Source: Flavobacterium eburneipallidum (GTDB lineage Bacteria; Bacteroidota; Bacteroidia; Flavobacteriales; Flavobacteriaceae). Taken from it: a stretch of 64,000 nt of DNA. Of the stretch, positions 1 through 9,356 are shown in pieces (positions within the stretch are counted from its first letter, which is position 1; the number at the start of each line of letters is the position of its first letter). A model generated the notes under the pieces. The model was not told the origin of the DNA and ran no database searches. It saw only the letters and a program-made list of their open reading frames with translations. The position numbers and the translations under genes were made by a program. The stretch spans positions 868,001 to 932,000 of the forward strand of contig NZ_CP114291.2 in NCBI RefSeq assembly GCF_027111355.2, given 5' to 3'.

Positions 1-716
1 AATAAACTTGCATTTTCAAAATATCTTGGATCAGCATTCATCACACCTGGAACGTCTTTCCAGATGGTTACGCTTTCCGCATTCAAGCAATAAGCAAAAA
101 TAGCAGCCGTATAATCCGAACCTTCACGACCTAAAGTAGTAGTGAAATTATTTTCGTCAGAACCTAAAAAACCTTGTGTAATGTTTAGAATTTTTCGCTT
201 TACATTTTTCGAAATATTTTGCTGTGTCAATTCCCAATCTACTTCGGCATCTCGGTAGTTAGAATCGGTTTTTACAAAATTTCTAACATCCAACCATTGG
301 GTTTTGATGCCCATAAAGTTCATGAAATGACTTAAAACTGTAGTCGAAATCAATTCACCATAACTCACAATTTGGTCATAAACAAAATTGTAATTCGGTG
401 ATTTGTTGTGTGCCAAGAAATATTCTAATTCTGCAAATTGAGCATTTACAGCAGCAAAAACTTCATTTTTTTCATCCTCGAATAAATCCAATAAAATTTC
501 GTTGTGGTATTTTTTTATTTCTTGAACAGACGATTGCAATTCTGGCGATTTGTCAAAATAGTTTTTGATTACTAATTCCAGTGCATTTGTGGTTTTTCCC
601 ATGGCGGAAACCACTAATAATACGTCTTCGTAACCTGCTGTTTGCAAAACGCTATATACGTTTTTAATTCCTGCGGCATCTTTTACAGATGCACCACCAA
701 ATTTGAATACTCTCAT
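1..716 (-). CDS. lysC: Aspartate kinase, N-terminal part (cut by window edge)
   Basis: This gene would phosphorylate L-aspartate, the first step towards lysine, threonine and methionine. The visible 238 residues begin at the ATG whose complement lies at 714-716 and run off the left edge. The start MRVFKFGGASV matches the amino-acid-kinase phosphate-binding segment, which is normally KFGGTSV, so this copy has Ala for Thr. About residue 195 onward, TLGREGSDYTAA matches the aspartokinase substrate loop, usually GRGGSD. The C-terminal ACT regulatory domains lie outside the window, so a monofunctional enzyme cannot be told from a fusion with homoserine dehydrogenase. The family call is firm; the symbol is less certain. 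Confidence 0.85.
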   Translation of the reverse strand, partial: MRVFKFGGASVKDAAGIKNVYSVLQTAGYEDVLLVVSAMGKTTNALELVIKNYFDKSPELQSSVQEIKKYHNEILLDLFEDEKNEVFAAVNAQFAELEYFLAHNKSPNYNFVYDQIVSYGELISTTVLSHFMNFMGIKTQWLDVRNFVKTDSNYRDAEVDWELTQQNISKNVKRKILNITQGFLGSDENNFTTTLGREGSDYTAAIFAYCLNAESVTIWKDVPGVMNADPRYFENASL

Positions 717-830
717 TTTTAAATTTAGATTTCTGACTTTAGATTTCAGAATAAACTACTGAAAACTAAAAGTCATTTATTGATATGTTTTTTTTCTAAT
801 CCTTTTTTGTACATGAACAAAAGTTGCAAT

Positions 831-1298
831 CTAAAATTGGAACTCTGAAATCCCTTTCTCGTCCATTTGCACTACTTTCCAGTCGTCAAATATTTTGGCT
901 CCTGATTTTTTGTAAAACTCGATAGCTGGCGTATTCCAATCCAGAACAGCCCATTCAATTCTTCGAACACCGTCTTTTTTGCCTTGCTTCATAATTTCAT
1001 CATATAAGGCTGAACCCACTCCTTGTCCACGCATTTCATCTTTTACAATTAAATCTTCCAAGTGGATGGTTTTACCTTTCCAAGTTGAATAGCGGTAATA
1101 ATACAAAGCAATTCCAACAATTTTTGATTCTACTTCTGCTACAAAAACATGAAACAAAGGAACTGCTCCAAAACCATCACGAATTAAATCCTCAACTGTT
1201 ATTACCACAGCATCGGGCTCTTTTTCAAAATCGGCTAAATCTTGAATTAGTCCCAAAACGGCTTTCATATCTTCAGCTGTGCCTTTTCGAATGTTCAT
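831..1298 (-). CDS. GNAT-family N-acetyltransferase, SSAT-like
   Basis: A 155-residue single-domain GNAT protein that would transfer acetyl from acetyl-CoA to an amine. The acetyl-CoA pyrophosphate loop is RGQGVGSAL at about residues 91-99. The segments LADFEKEP (about 21-28), YRYSTWKGKTIHLEDL and LDWNTPAIEFYKKSGA resemble the spermidine/spermine (SAT1/SAT2) and thialysine acetyltransferase branch. A polyamine-like or amino-acid amine substrate is therefore plausible but not shown. It lies 114 bases downstream of the aspartate kinase start on the same strand, and that gap shows no clear signal. The ATG at 1298 precedes the canonical GNAT beta-1 strand (MNIRKGTAEDM), which supports the start. 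Confidence 0.8.
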   Translation of the reverse strand: MNIRKGTAEDMKAVLGLIQDLADFEKEPDAVVITVEDLIRDGFGAVPLFHVFVAEVESKIVGIALYYYRYSTWKGKTIHLEDLIVKDEMRGQGVGSALYDEIMKQGKKDGVRRIEWAVLDWNTPAIEFYKKSGAKIFDDWKVVQMDEKGISEFQF

Positions 1299-1464
1299 AT
1301 TGTCTTATTTTACGTTTTTTTCTGCGTTTGAAAAGATTTTACAAACAAAAAGTTATAAAATTTTAAGCAAATATACAATTCTGATAAACGGATTGAATAA
1401 AATACGATGATTTTCACAAATAATCCGATATTTGTGACTTCAAACTAACTACAACGATTTCATA

Positions 1465-2484
1465 ATGGAAGAACGCAACAAAACTCTAGGAGAATTCATC
1501 ATCGAAAATCAACACGCTTTTCAATATTCGTCAGGTGAATTGTCTAAAATAATCAATTCAATTCGATTGGCTGCCAAGGTGGTCAATTATAAAGTAAACA
1601 AAGCTGGATTAGTGGATATTGTTGGAGCCGCTGGCGAGCAAAACATTCAAGGCGAAGACCAACAAAAATTAGATGTTTATGCCAACGAAGTTTTTATTCA
1701 AACTCTAATCAATCGTGAAATTGTATGCGGAATTGCATCCGAAGAAAATGACGAATTTATTACGGTTGAAGGAAGCGACCACAGTCATAATAATAAATAT
1801 GTGGTTTTGATGGATCCTCTTGATGGTTCGTCTAATATTGATGTGAATGTTTCGGTAGGTACTATTTTTTCAGTTTTTAGAAGAGTTACGCCAATAGGAA
1901 CTCCTGTAACGATAGAAGATTTCTTGCAACCAGGTATTAATCAAGTAGCAGCAGGATATGTAATTTATGGTACATCAACGATGTTGGTTTATACTACAGG
2001 TCACGGCGTGAACGGATTTACATTGAATCCCGCTATTGGAACCTTTTATTTATCGCACCCCAATATGCAGTTTCCAAAAGACGGAAATATTTATTCAATT
2101 AACGAAGGAAATTATGTTCATTTCCAGCAAGGTGTAAAAGATTATATCAAATATTGCCAGTTAGAAGAAGAGGACAGACCTTATACGTCTCGTTACATTG
2201 GAAGTTTGGTTTCTGACATTCACAGAAACATGATTAAAGGCGGCATTTATTTGTATCCAACGAGTACTAAAGCACCAAATGGAAAATTAAGATTACTTTA
2301 CGAGTGTAATCCAATGGCTTTTATTGTAGAGCAAGCGGGCGGAAAAGCATCGGATGGATTAAATAGAATAATGGAAATACAACCAACAGAATTGCACGAA
2401 AGAGCTCCTTTCTTTTGTGGAAGTTTCAATATGGTCGAAAAAGCCGAAGATTTTATGCGATTGGCAAAGTTGAGTAAATATTAA
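1465..2484 (+). CDS. fbp: Fructose-1,6-bisphosphatase, class I
   Basis: This cytoplasmic enzyme hydrolyses fructose 1,6-bisphosphate to fructose 6-phosphate in gluconeogenesis. Its 339 residues are the normal length for class I FBPase. The metal and substrate signature [10 protein letters not shown] lies at residues 117-126, and the acidic metal-binding segment SEENDEF at about 92-98. [20 protein letters not shown] near residue 275 is the conserved C-terminal substrate region. It is a stand-alone gene, with a strong hairpin terminator starting 20 bases after the stop. For a bacterium living on pectin-derived sugars that enter as pyruvate and triose phosphate, gluconeogenesis would be needed, but no regulatory link to the downstream locus is visible. 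Confidence 0.95.
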   Translation: MEERNKTLGEFIIENQHAFQYSSGELSKIINSIRLAAKVVNYKVNKAGLVDIVGAAGEQNIQGEDQQKLDVYANEVFIQTLINREIVCGIASEENDEFITVEGSDHSHNNKYVVLMDPLDGSSNIDVNVSVGTIFSVFRRVTPIGTPVTIEDFLQPGINQVAAGYVIYGTSTMLVYTTGHGVNGFTLNPAIGTFYLSHPNMQFPKDGNIYSINEGNYVHFQQGVKDYIKYCQLEEEDRPYTSRYIGSLVSDIHRNMIKGGIYLYPTSTKAPNGKLRLLYECNPMAFIVEQAGGKASDGLNRIMEIQPTELHERAPFFCGSFNMVEKAEDFMRLAKLSKY

Positions 2485-2504
2485 TTCGAAATAGTATTGT
2501 AAAC

Positions 2505-2545
2505 AAAACACCCCAAAACGAATGTATTTGTTTTGGGGTGTTTTT
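2505..2545. terminator. Rho-independent terminator after fbp
   Basis: A perfect 15-bp inverted repeat (2505-2519 with 2530-2544) has a 10-base loop and core ACCCC/GGGGT. It is flanked by an A-run on the left and a T-run on the right, so it could act in both directions: for fbp on the + strand and for the TerB-like gene on the - strand. Confidence 0.85.
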
Positions 2546-2553
2546 AGTTTTAA

Positions 2554-2585
2554 CTCCTTCGCTTTTGGAGAGGGCTGGGAGAATT
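2554..2585 (+). repeat. Degenerate copy of the CTTTGGAGAGGG intergenic repeat (family A)
   Basis: CTCCTTCGCTTTTGGAGAGGGCTGGGAGA is a diverged version of the element found intact at 35019-35063 and 52425-52470. Here the left arm of the hairpin is damaged. It lies just beyond the fbp terminator and just downstream of the convergent TerB-like gene. Confidence 0.6.
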
Positions 2586-2588
2586 TTT

Positions 2589-3020
2589 TTATTTATTCAT
2601 GTGCTCCATTTCGTAAACAAAAGTGTCAGCATCAACTTTTTTATCTACTAGTGTAAGGGCTTTGTCAACAATATAGTTTACGTTTTCTGGATTAAATCCT
2701 AATGCTACACCAATTTTTCTTAACAAAAGATCTTGTTTGTCGCCTAATTGATGATCTACATGCACCATTCTAGCAAGGTCATACAAACGCTCTAATCTTT
2801 GCGCACGCAAATAAGGAGGGTTGATCGGGTATTTTAAAGGATTTTCAAGGATTTCTTCGTATTCTGATTCCGTGATTTCTAGGTTTCTAGATAGTTTTTC
2901 TAAAAATTCTTTTTCTTCAGGACTAACTATTCCGTCGGCAAGTGCTACACGAACAATAGCCGAAAAATGACCTTTATTTCTTTGTTTGAATTCGCTATCG
3001 AATAAATCGGAGAATGACAT
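2589..3020 (-). CDS. TerB-like (tellurite-resistance family) helical protein
   Basis: A 143-residue soluble protein predicted to be all alpha-helical, with no signal peptide. The segment ARVALADGIVSPEEKEFL-like (about residues 25-42) is the metal-binding helix-turn pattern of the TerB/DjlA family, where ADG followed by acidic residues is conserved. A second acidic repeat, ARMVHVDHQLGDKQ, follows at about 84-97. Family members are linked to stress or membrane-associated complexes, but the actual role of single TerB proteins in Flavobacteriia is unknown. It is a monocistronic minus-strand gene, converging on fbp. Confidence 0.7.
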   Translation of the reverse strand: MSFSDLFDSEFKQRNKGHFSAIVRVALADGIVSPEEKEFLEKLSRNLEITESEYEEILENPLKYPINPPYLRAQRLERLYDLARMVHVDHQLGDKQDLLLRKIGVALGFNPENVNYIVDKALTLVDKKVDADTFVYEMEHMNK

Positions 3021-3171
3021 AATAGTGTTAAATTAAATGATTTCCACAAAGGTAATTTTAATTTTGCTTTCTAGCCAATATCGGTTTTTAAATTTTTCAT
3101 AATTAGGTTAAAAAATCAAGTCGGAGAATATATTTATGAGTATGCTTTCAAACTATTTTCAAAATATATTG

Positions 3172-3179
3172 TAAGTTTG
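3172..3179 (+). promoter_or_regulatory. Candidate -7 box TAAGTTTG
   Basis: An exact match to the Bacteroidota -7 consensus TAnnTTTG, 30 bases before the ATG at 3210. No clear -33 TTTG was found at the usual spacing, so this is a candidate only. Confidence 0.45.
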
Positions 3180-3209
3180 ACAGTCCCTAATCTTTAAAAC
3201 TATTGTAAA

Positions 3210-3803
3210 ATGGCAGAATTTTGGATTTATTTTGAAAAAGGCTTAAGGCATATTCTCGATGCTTATGCTTATGATCATATCTTGTTTTTAACAGCTTTGA
3301 CACTGCCTTATGCTTTTAAAGATTGGATGCGATTGTTACTTTTAGTGAGTGTTTTTACACTTGGTCATTCTTTGGCGTTACTCTTGTCTATTTTTGGAAT
3401 TGTATTTGTCAAAGGTCATTTTGTCGAGTTTTTAATTCCAATAGCCATAATTATTGTCGCTATTTTTCATCTTTTTACTGCTGGAAAATCATCCAAAAAA
3501 GAAAGTATTAGTGTGGTACTTTTTATTACACTGTTTTTTGGAATTGTACACGGATTAGATTATGCTACTTATTTCAAAACGCTAGTGAGTGGTTCTCCAC
3601 AATCCAAATTATTGCCTTTGTTGGAGTTGGGATTAGGGATTGAAGCAGCTCAAATAATAGTAGTTTTTGTGGTTTTGGTACTTTCGTATATTGTTCAAAC
3701 CTTCTTTAGATTTTCAAAAAGAGATTGGACATTAGTGATGGCATCATTTATAATTGGTGTAGTTTTGCCAATGATTATCGAAAGCAAAATCTGGATTAGA
3801 TAA
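3210..3803 (+). CDS. HupE/UreJ-like integral membrane protein
   Basis: A 197-residue protein made almost entirely of hydrophobic helices, about six to seven segments. It carries conserved histidines in membrane context: DHILFLTAL (about residues 22-30), LGHSLALLLS (about 51-60) and GIVHGLDYA (about 111-119). This His pattern is typical of the HupE/UreJ family, members of which are thought to move nickel or cobalt or act as accessory membrane proteins. No hydrogenase or urease gene is nearby, so the transported ion is unknown. The dCMP-deaminase-like gene starts one base after the stop codon, so the two are very probably co-transcribed. Confidence 0.75.
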   Translation: MAEFWIYFEKGLRHILDAYAYDHILFLTALTLPYAFKDWMRLLLLVSVFTLGHSLALLLSIFGIVFVKGHFVEFLIPIAIIIVAIFHLFTAGKSSKKESISVVLFITLFFGIVHGLDYATYFKTLVSGSPQSKLLPLLELGLGIEAAQIIVVFVVLVLSYIVQTFFRFSKRDWTLVMASFIIGVVLPMIIESKIWIR

Positions 3804-3804
3804 A

Positions 3805-4233
3805 ATGGAAAAGAAAAAATTAAATAAATACGATAGAGCTTATCTTCGAATTGCCAAAGAATGGGGACTTTTGTCCTATTGCAAGCGCAAGCAAGTAGGA
3901 GCCATAATCGTTCGAGATAAAATGATTATTTCCGATGGTTATAACGGAACACCTTCTGGTTTTGAAAACTGTTGCGAAGATGCAAACGGCTTGACCAATT
4001 GGTACGTACTTCATGCCGAAGCGAATGCGATTCTTAAAGTAGCTAAATCTACTCAAAGCTGCGAAGGAGCCACTTTATATATTACACTTTCGCCTTGCAA
4101 AGAATGTAGTAAATTAATTCATCAATCGGGAATTACTAGAGTTGTGTATCAAACCGCATATAAAGATACTTCGGGGATAGATTTTCTTGCCAAAGCAGGT
4201 GTGATGGTAGAACAAATTGAAGTTTTAGAATAA
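3805..4233 (+). CDS. dCMP deaminase-family (ComEB-type) zinc deaminase
   Basis: A 142-residue cytidine/deoxycytidylate deaminase fold protein. The zinc site is complete: H70-A-E72 in HAEANAI, and P97-C98-K-E-C101 in PCKEC. It would convert dCMP to dUMP, feeding dTMP synthesis. GYNGTPSGFENC at about 45-56 is the usual substrate-loop region of this family. It follows the HupE-like gene with a one-base gap and precedes the S41 peptidase. dCMP deaminase is the most likely activity; a ComEB-like label is equally used for this subgroup. Confidence 0.88.
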   Translation: MEKKKLNKYDRAYLRIAKEWGLLSYCKRKQVGAIIVRDKMIISDGYNGTPSGFENCCEDANGLTNWYVLHAEANAILKVAKSTQSCEGATLYITLSPCKECSKLIHQSGITRVVYQTAYKDTSGIDFLAKAGVMVEQIEVLE

Positions 4234-4285
4234 ATAAAATGAGCATAATCGGATAGTAATGTCAATGATGGTTTTGTATGTGAAT

Positions 4286-4293
4286 TACATTTG
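4286..4293 (+). promoter_or_regulatory. Candidate -7 box TACATTTG
   Basis: An exact TAnnTTTG match, 29 bases before the ATG at 4323. It suggests that the S41 peptidase gene has its own promoter although it follows the deaminase closely. No convincing -33 box was seen. Confidence 0.4.
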
Positions 4294-4322
4294 ACCATTA
4301 AAAAAGCAATGAAAATCTCCAA

Positions 4323-5894
4323 ATGAAAGTCAATCCGAATTTTTTACCCATTATTATCGCCGCAGCCATTGCCTTTGGAATTCTTCTAGGTGGCGGACTT
4401 AATTTTTCAGAGCAGAATTATTTTTTGGTTAAAAATTCCAAAGGAAAACTCAACAGACTCCTTGATTTTATTGATAACGAATATGTAGATAGCATTAGTT
4501 CCGATTCGATTATGGATAATGCTATCGATAATATCTTGGGACAACTCGACCCACATTCGATATATATTCCAGCTAGTGAGCAAACTCAAGTTGCCGAAAG
4601 TATGAAAGGCGATTTTGTGGGAATTGGCGTGAATTATTATATGTATAAAGATACGATGGCAATCTTGAAAACCATCGAAAATGGTCCTTCAGAAAAAGCA
4701 GGAATAAAAGCAGGAGACCGAATTTTGTATGTTGATCAAACAAAAATGTTTGGACGAAAATTGCCCAACGACAGTTTATTTGCAAAATTAAAAGGAAAAG
4801 AAGGCTCGGAAATTGTATTGACCATCTTTAGAAAATCAGAAAATAAAAAACTGAAAATAAAACTCAATAGAGGCGTTATCCCAATAAAAAGTGTTGATGT
4901 AGCTTTGCTTTTAGATAAAAATACGGGTTTTATAAAACTAAACCGATTTGCAGGAACAACTTACGAGGAATTCAAAGATGCCTTGGATAGTTTAATACAA
5001 AAAGGAATGAAAACACTGGTTATCGATCTTCGAGATAACGGAGGAGGTTATATGGAAGAAGCCATTGCTATTGCTGACGAATTATTAAAAGACAAACAAC
5101 CCATCGTTTTTGTCAAAAATAAAAAAGGAACTACCGAAAAAACATTTGCTACAGCAGGTGGAAGTTTTGAAACTGGAAGAGTATTTGTTTTAATCAACGA
5201 AAATAGCGCCTCGGCAAGTGAAATTCTCGCAGGAGCCATTCAGGATAACGATAGAGGAACAGTTATAGGGCGTCGTTCTTTTGGAAAAGGATTGGTGCAA
5301 CGTGAATTGGATTTTGCCGATGGATCCGCCGTGAGATTAACAATTGCTAGGTATTATACGCCAACAGGTCGTTCTATACAAAAGCCTTATATCAAAGGAA
5401 GTGAAGGATATGGTAAAGAATCAGAATCTCGTTTTACGAATGGAGAACTGTACTATAAAGACAGTATAAAAACACCTAAAACACCACAATTTAAAACTCC
5501 AAAAGGCAGAATTGTTTACGGTGGTGGCGGAATTGTTCCTGATGTTTTTGTTCCTTTAGAGTTAAACCAAGGCGATGAAAACACTGCCTATTTGCTGCAA
5601 TCGGGTTTGGTGAGTCACTTTGTTTTCGAACAATTAGACAAAGATAGAAATGCCTTCAAAGACTTAACTTTTGAGGAATCAATGGATAAAGTCAATACTA
5701 CTGATTTGTACTTTAAGACATTTCAAGATTTTCTTGCTACTCATGAAATCGATTTGAAATTGGATAAAAACAAGTCTTTAGCCAAACGTTATTTGTCAGC
5801 AGAATTTGCCCGACAATTATTCAATGAGCAAAAATATTATGAATTGGTGTTAAAAGAAGATTCAATGATTCAGCGGGTTTTAAGGAAAGATTGA
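4323..5894 (+). CDS. S41-family C-terminal processing peptidase (CtpA/Prc type)
   Basis: A 523-residue periplasmic serine protease anchored by one N-terminal membrane segment (about residues 8-26). It trims or degrades proteins from their C-terminus. A PDZ domain spans about 95-180, with FVGIGVNYY at 98-106 as its binding groove. The S41 catalytic domain follows. The Ser-Lys dyad is inferred as S297 within NENSASASEI and K322 within SFGKGLVQ, 25 residues apart as in plant D1 protease. The stop codon abuts the stop of the convergent oxidoreductase gene with no base between them, and there is no obvious terminator. Confidence 0.9.
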   Translation: MKVNPNFLPIIIAAAIAFGILLGGGLNFSEQNYFLVKNSKGKLNRLLDFIDNEYVDSISSDSIMDNAIDNILGQLDPHSIYIPASEQTQVAESMKGDFVGIGVNYYMYKDTMAILKTIENGPSEKAGIKAGDRILYVDQTKMFGRKLPNDSLFAKLKGKEGSEIVLTIFRKSENKKLKIKLNRGVIPIKSVDVALLLDKNTGFIKLNRFAGTTYEEFKDALDSLIQKGMKTLVIDLRDNGGGYMEEAIAIADELLKDKQPIVFVKNKKGTTEKTFATAGGSFETGRVFVLINENSASASEILAGAIQDNDRGTVIGRRSFGKGLVQRELDFADGSAVRLTIARYYTPTGRSIQKPYIKGSEGYGKESESRFTNGELYYKDSIKTPKTPQFKTPKGRIVYGGGGIVPDVFVPLELNQGDENTAYLLQSGLVSHFVFEQLDKDRNAFKDLTFEESMDKVNTTDLYFKTFQDFLATHEIDLKLDKNKSLAKRYLSAEFARQLFNEQKYYELVLKEDSMIQRVLRKD

Positions 5895-6503
5895 TTATTT
5901 TCTTATGCTATCATGAGCATGAGTCTGAATTCCTCCATTCCATAAAGTAAGAATATCGGTGGCTACTGCTGCTCCACTTCCAGCTGCAATCGCTACTTGG
6001 CTTCTCCAGCCTGCTAAAACGCCAATTACATAAATGCCTTCAGCGACTTTATGATCGTTGTTTTTGAGTTGGATTCGTTGTTTTTCAGGAAGAGACTTTT
6101 GATGTGGTTCTACAAATTGCATCAAGCCTTCAATCGCAAAAGTATTAGCAGAACCAATTCCTACTACAATTGATTTCGTTTTATAACTATTCTTGTTGGT
6201 AAGGACTGTGAATTCAGGCGATTCACCTTCGATTTTCAATACTTTTTCGTCGGCAATTTGTGTAATATGAGGATAGGTTTCTCGTAAATGTTCGATGCTT
6301 TCTGATAATAAATCCGCACCTAATTTCCTAGCAGGAATTCCGTAAGCATTGTTAATGAGAGCTTCTTGAAGAGCAGAAGTTTTTTGGTGAGCGATAATTC
6401 CAATTTTTTTATCAGTGGCAAAAGATTTGTTTTTGGCAGAACCCAAAACAAGAGCACACGACATTCCAGAAACGCCACCGCCTAGGAGTAGAACATCAAA
6501 CAT
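5895..6503 (-). CDS. Short FAD-dependent oxidoreductase, thioredoxin-reductase-like
   Basis: A 202-residue Rossmann-type flavoprotein. The N-terminus LLGGGVSGMSCAL is a GxGxxG dinucleotide fold. The C-terminal YVIGVLAGWRSQVAIAAGSG (about 154-173) matches the second FAD contact (GD-like motif) of thioredoxin-reductase-like enzymes. It is about two-thirds of the usual 310 residues: there is no separate NADPH domain and no CxxC redox pair. It may be a small single-domain flavoprotein or a reduced remnant. Its ATG overlaps the stop of the upstream membrane-protein gene by one base (TAATG), indicating translational coupling. Confidence 0.7.
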   Translation of the reverse strand: MFDVLLLGGGVSGMSCALVLGSAKNKSFATDKKIGIIAHQKTSALQEALINNAYGIPARKLGADLLSESIEHLRETYPHITQIADEKVLKIEGESPEFTVLTNKNSYKTKSIVVGIGSANTFAIEGLMQFVEPHQKSLPEKQRIQLKNNDHKVAEGIYVIGVLAGWRSQVAIAAGSGAAVATDILTLWNGGIQTHAHDSIRK

Positions 6504-6706
6504 TATAGTTTGTCGTTCATTTTTTCTTCAATATTCTTTGACATCTTAAAAATCAAAAGAATCAAAACCGCACAAATAGAAGCAGCGATTCCAATAAAAG
6601 CCACCATGCTATTTCCTTCAAATGGGTTTTTAAAATCCAAAAGACAGATATTAAAAATAATCAACCCCAATGCCAAAACGACCAATATATTAGTAAACAC
6701 TTTCAT
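6503..6706 (-). CDS. Small two-helix membrane protein, function unknown
   Basis: A 67-residue protein with two hydrophobic segments (about residues 5-25 and 34-54) and a short charged tail, KMSKNIEEKMNDKL. No recognised domain. It is the first gene of a two-gene unit and overlaps the oxidoreductase start by one base, so it might be a membrane partner of that flavoprotein. That link rests on position only. Confidence 0.6.
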   Translation of the reverse strand: MKVFTNILVVLALGLIIFNICLLDFKNPFEGNSMVAFIGIAASICAVLILLIFKMSKNIEEKMNDKL

Positions 6707-6759
6707 AAAAATATTTTTTTTCTTCTAAAATCCAGAGGGTAAATTTATAAAAATTTATT

Positions 6760-7335
6760 TTAGAGGAACAAATCTTTAACATTAGCAGCGAATAATTTAA
6801 CAGCAATTGCCAAAAGTACCACGCCAAAGGCTTTTCGGATGACTCCCAAGCCATTTTTTCCTAACCATTTTTCGATTTGAGCAGAGGATTTTAGAACAAT
6901 ATATACTACGATGACGTTCAAAATAATAGCAACTACTATATTTAAGGTTTGGTATTGCGCTTTCAAAGACAATAAAGTAGTCATGGTTCCTGCGCCAGCA
7001 ATCAGCGGAAAAGCAATGGGAACAATTGAGGCAGAGCTGGCTTCTTCATCCCGATAAATACGAATGCCTAGAATCATTTCTAAAGCCAAAAAGAACAATA
7101 CGAACGAACCTGCTACCGCAAACGAATGCACATCGATCCCAATAAGATTCAGGAATTCTTCGCCAATAAAAAGAAAAAAAATCATAATCAATCCTGCTAC
7201 TAACGAAGCTTTTTCGGATTCTATTTGACCGTGTTTGGTTCTTAAATCAACAATAATAGGAATTGTTCCTACAATATCAATTACGGCAAAAAGTACCATT
7301 CCTACTGTGGCTATTTCTTTGAAATTTAGTTCCAT
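6760..7335 (-). CDS. MarC-family integral membrane protein
   Basis: A 191-residue protein with six predicted membrane helices. The N-terminal region IATVGMVLFAVIDIVGTIPI (about 8-27) and the later PIAFPLIAGAGTMTTLLSL (about 107-125) are characteristic of the MarC/UPF0056 family. The family was once linked to multiple antibiotic resistance, a claim later withdrawn, so its function is unknown. It is a separate gene lying 53 bases upstream of the small membrane protein on the same strand. Confidence 0.85.
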   Translation of the reverse strand: MELNFKEIATVGMVLFAVIDIVGTIPIIVDLRTKHGQIESEKASLVAGLIMIFFLFIGEEFLNLIGIDVHSFAVAGSFVLFFLALEMILGIRIYRDEEASSASIVPIAFPLIAGAGTMTTLLSLKAQYQTLNIVVAIILNVIVVYIVLKSSAQIEKWLGKNGLGVIRKAFGVVLLAIAVKLFAANVKDLFL

Positions 7336-7540
7336 GATTTGGTGTGTTTGATGTAGTAAAAGTATTGAATTTCAAATCGATAAAACTCATTTTTGATTAT
7401 TTTTTAGAATAATTTAAAAGTGTTTAAGGAGTTGACTTTTATTGGTTTAATTTTAAAATTCACTCAAAAGAAGAAAGTAATAATACAATTAAATGAATAA
7501 TAAACTCAAAAATTAACAGTCAAAATTCAGAATTGCTGGC

Positions 7541-7548
7541 TATCTTTG
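7541..7548 (+). promoter_or_regulatory. -7 box TATCTTTG immediately before the DUF3109 gene
   Basis: A perfect TAnnTTTG box ends only four bases before the ATG at 7553. If it is used, transcription would begin at or within a few bases of the start codon, giving a leaderless or nearly leaderless mRNA. Confidence 0.55.
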
Positions 7549-7552
7549 CAAA

Positions 7553-8134
7553 ATGTTTCAACTAGGAAAAACCATCGTATCAGAAGATATTCTTGAAAAA
7601 GAATTTGTTTGTAATTTATCAGCTTGCAAAGGCGCATGTTGTGTCGATGGTGACGCTGGCGCACCATTGAGCGAAGCCGAAACCAAAATTATGGAAGCCA
7701 TTTATCCAAAAGTAAAACCCTTTCTTCGCAAAGAAGGAATTACCGCTATCGAAGCGCAAGGCACTTGGACAAAAGGAACCGATGGCGATCTTGAAACACC
7801 TTTAATTGATAATAAAGATTGTGCTTACGTCATTTTTGATGGTAAAACTGCACTTTGCGGAATTGAACAAGCTTACAATCAAGGAATTGTAGATTGGAAA
7901 AAACCCGTTTCCTGTCATTTGTATCCCATTCGTGTTAAGGATTTTACCGAATTTGCTGCCGTAAATTATGATAAATGGGACATTTGCGACGATGCCTGCT
8001 CTTTAGGCAAAGAATTAGAAGTTCCTGTGTATAAATTTGTCAAAGAAGCACTCGTTCGACGATTTGGCGAAGACTGGTATATCGAACTCGAAAAAGTGGC
8101 CGAGGAATTGAAAAATGATCCTCGAAAAAAATAA
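7553..8134 (+). CDS. DUF3109-family cysteine-rich protein
   Basis: A 193-residue cytoplasmic protein with a conserved cysteine set: [11 protein letters not shown] at about residues 22-32, then single cysteines in KDCAYV, ALCGIE and VSCHLYP, and CDDAC at about 145-149. The pattern resembles the YkgJ/DUF3109 group, in which cysteines are thought to bind zinc or an iron-sulfur cluster. Function is unknown. It is monocistronic, with a -7 box almost on the start codon. The ATG is supported by the family-typical N-terminus, which has no room for an earlier in-frame start with better context. Confidence 0.8.
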   Translation: MFQLGKTIVSEDILEKEFVCNLSACKGACCVDGDAGAPLSEAETKIMEAIYPKVKPFLRKEGITAIEAQGTWTKGTDGDLETPLIDNKDCAYVIFDGKTALCGIEQAYNQGIVDWKKPVSCHLYPIRVKDFTEFAAVNYDKWDICDDACSLGKELEVPVYKFVKEALVRRFGEDWYIELEKVAEELKNDPRKK

Positions 8135-8370
8135 ACACCTTCCCTTTTTTTCTTTTATTAAACCCCTATGTTTTAGGGTGGTTTCTTGTTTTTATGCTTT
8201 TTAAATAACTGATAAACAGTGTTTTATTATTTGTATGAAAAGCATTCTAATTGTTAAAAACTCAAGCCGATTGTGAATAAGTTTGACTTTTAATAACCAC
8301 GATAATTCACAATCTTTGTAATCTACGAAAAGCACACTTTTCAATAAAATCTCTAAAAAACAAAATCAAA

Positions 8371-9348
8371 ATGTCGCAAATTGAACCAATCTTACAAGAG
8401 AACAAAAATAGATTCGTAATATTTCCTATCAAACACCAAGATATTTGGGAATTTTATAAAAGCATGGAAGCCAGTTTCTGGACTGCAGAGGAAATAGATT
8501 TATCCCAAGATTTAAACGATTGGAACAATAAGTTAAGCGAAGATGAAAAATATTTTGTAAAACATATTTTGGCATTTTTTGCGGCTTCAGACGGAATTGT
8601 AAATGAGAATTTAGCAGAGAATTTCGTGAACGAAGTACAATATGCTGAAGCCAAATTCTTCTATGGTTTTCAGATAATGATGGAAAATATTCATAGCGAA
8701 ACCTATTCGCTTTTGATTGATACTTACGTAAAAGATGAAGCTGAAAAGACAGAGTTGTTTACGGCAATAGATGTTTTTCCTGCGATTAAGAAAAAAGCAG
8801 AATGGGCTTTGAAATGGATCGAATCCGATTCGTTTGCTGAACGATTAATTGCTTTTGCAGCCGTAGAAGGAATTTTCTTCTCCGGAAGTTTTTGTTCTAT
8901 TTTTTGGTTGAAAAAACGTGGATTAATGCCAGGTCTGACATTTTCAAACGAATTAATTTCTCGTGACGAAGGCGTTCACTGTGATTTTGCTGTGCATTTA
9001 CACAATCATCATTTGGTAAACAAAGTCCCAAAAGAGCGAATTAGAGAAATTATTGTAGATGCGTTAAACATCGAAAGAGAATTCATTACCGAGTCAATTC
9101 CTGTGAGTTTGATTGGAATGAATGCTTCTTTGATGACACAATATTTAGAGTTTGTTACCGATAGATTGTTGGTCGAATTAGGATGCGAAAGAGAGTACAA
9201 TACACCAAATCCATTCGATTTTATGGATATGATTTCGCTCCAAGGAAAAACCAATTTCTTCGAAAAGAAAGTAGCCGAATACCAAAAAGCAGGAGTGATG
9301 AACACCGATTCTGACGCTCAAAAAATTAGTTTCGACGCTGATTTTTGA
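8371..9348 (+). CDS. nrdB: Ribonucleoside-diphosphate reductase small (R2) subunit
   Basis: The radical-carrying subunit of class I ribonucleotide reductase, which makes dNDPs from NDPs. The 325 residues contain the diiron ligands in the eukaryote-like arrangement: D43 in EEIDLSQD, E106 and H109 in ENIHSETY, a Glu in VEGIFFSG, and Glu and His in EGVHCDFA. The likely tyrosyl radical is Y112. The C-terminal tail ends in KISFDADF, as expected for docking to the large subunit. nrdA follows after 150 bases that hold a strong hairpin, so the two subunits may not be expressed at equal levels. Confidence 0.95.
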   Translation: MSQIEPILQENKNRFVIFPIKHQDIWEFYKSMEASFWTAEEIDLSQDLNDWNNKLSEDEKYFVKHILAFFAASDGIVNENLAENFVNEVQYAEAKFFYGFQIMMENIHSETYSLLIDTYVKDEAEKTELFTAIDVFPAIKKKAEWALKWIESDSFAERLIAFAAVEGIFFSGSFCSIFWLKKRGLMPGLTFSNELISRDEGVHCDFAVHLHNHHLVNKVPKERIREIIVDALNIEREFITESIPVSLIGMNASLMTQYLEFVTDRLLVELGCEREYNTPNPFDFMDMISLQGKTNFFEKKVAEYQKAGVMNTDSDAQKISFDADF

Positions 9349-9356
9349 TTTTTTTA

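Noticed and set aside
8158..8184. Hairpin after the DUF3109 gene as a terminator
   Set aside because: Only about five contiguous base pairs (CCCTA/TAGGG) can form and pairing beyond that needs bulges; too weak to call.
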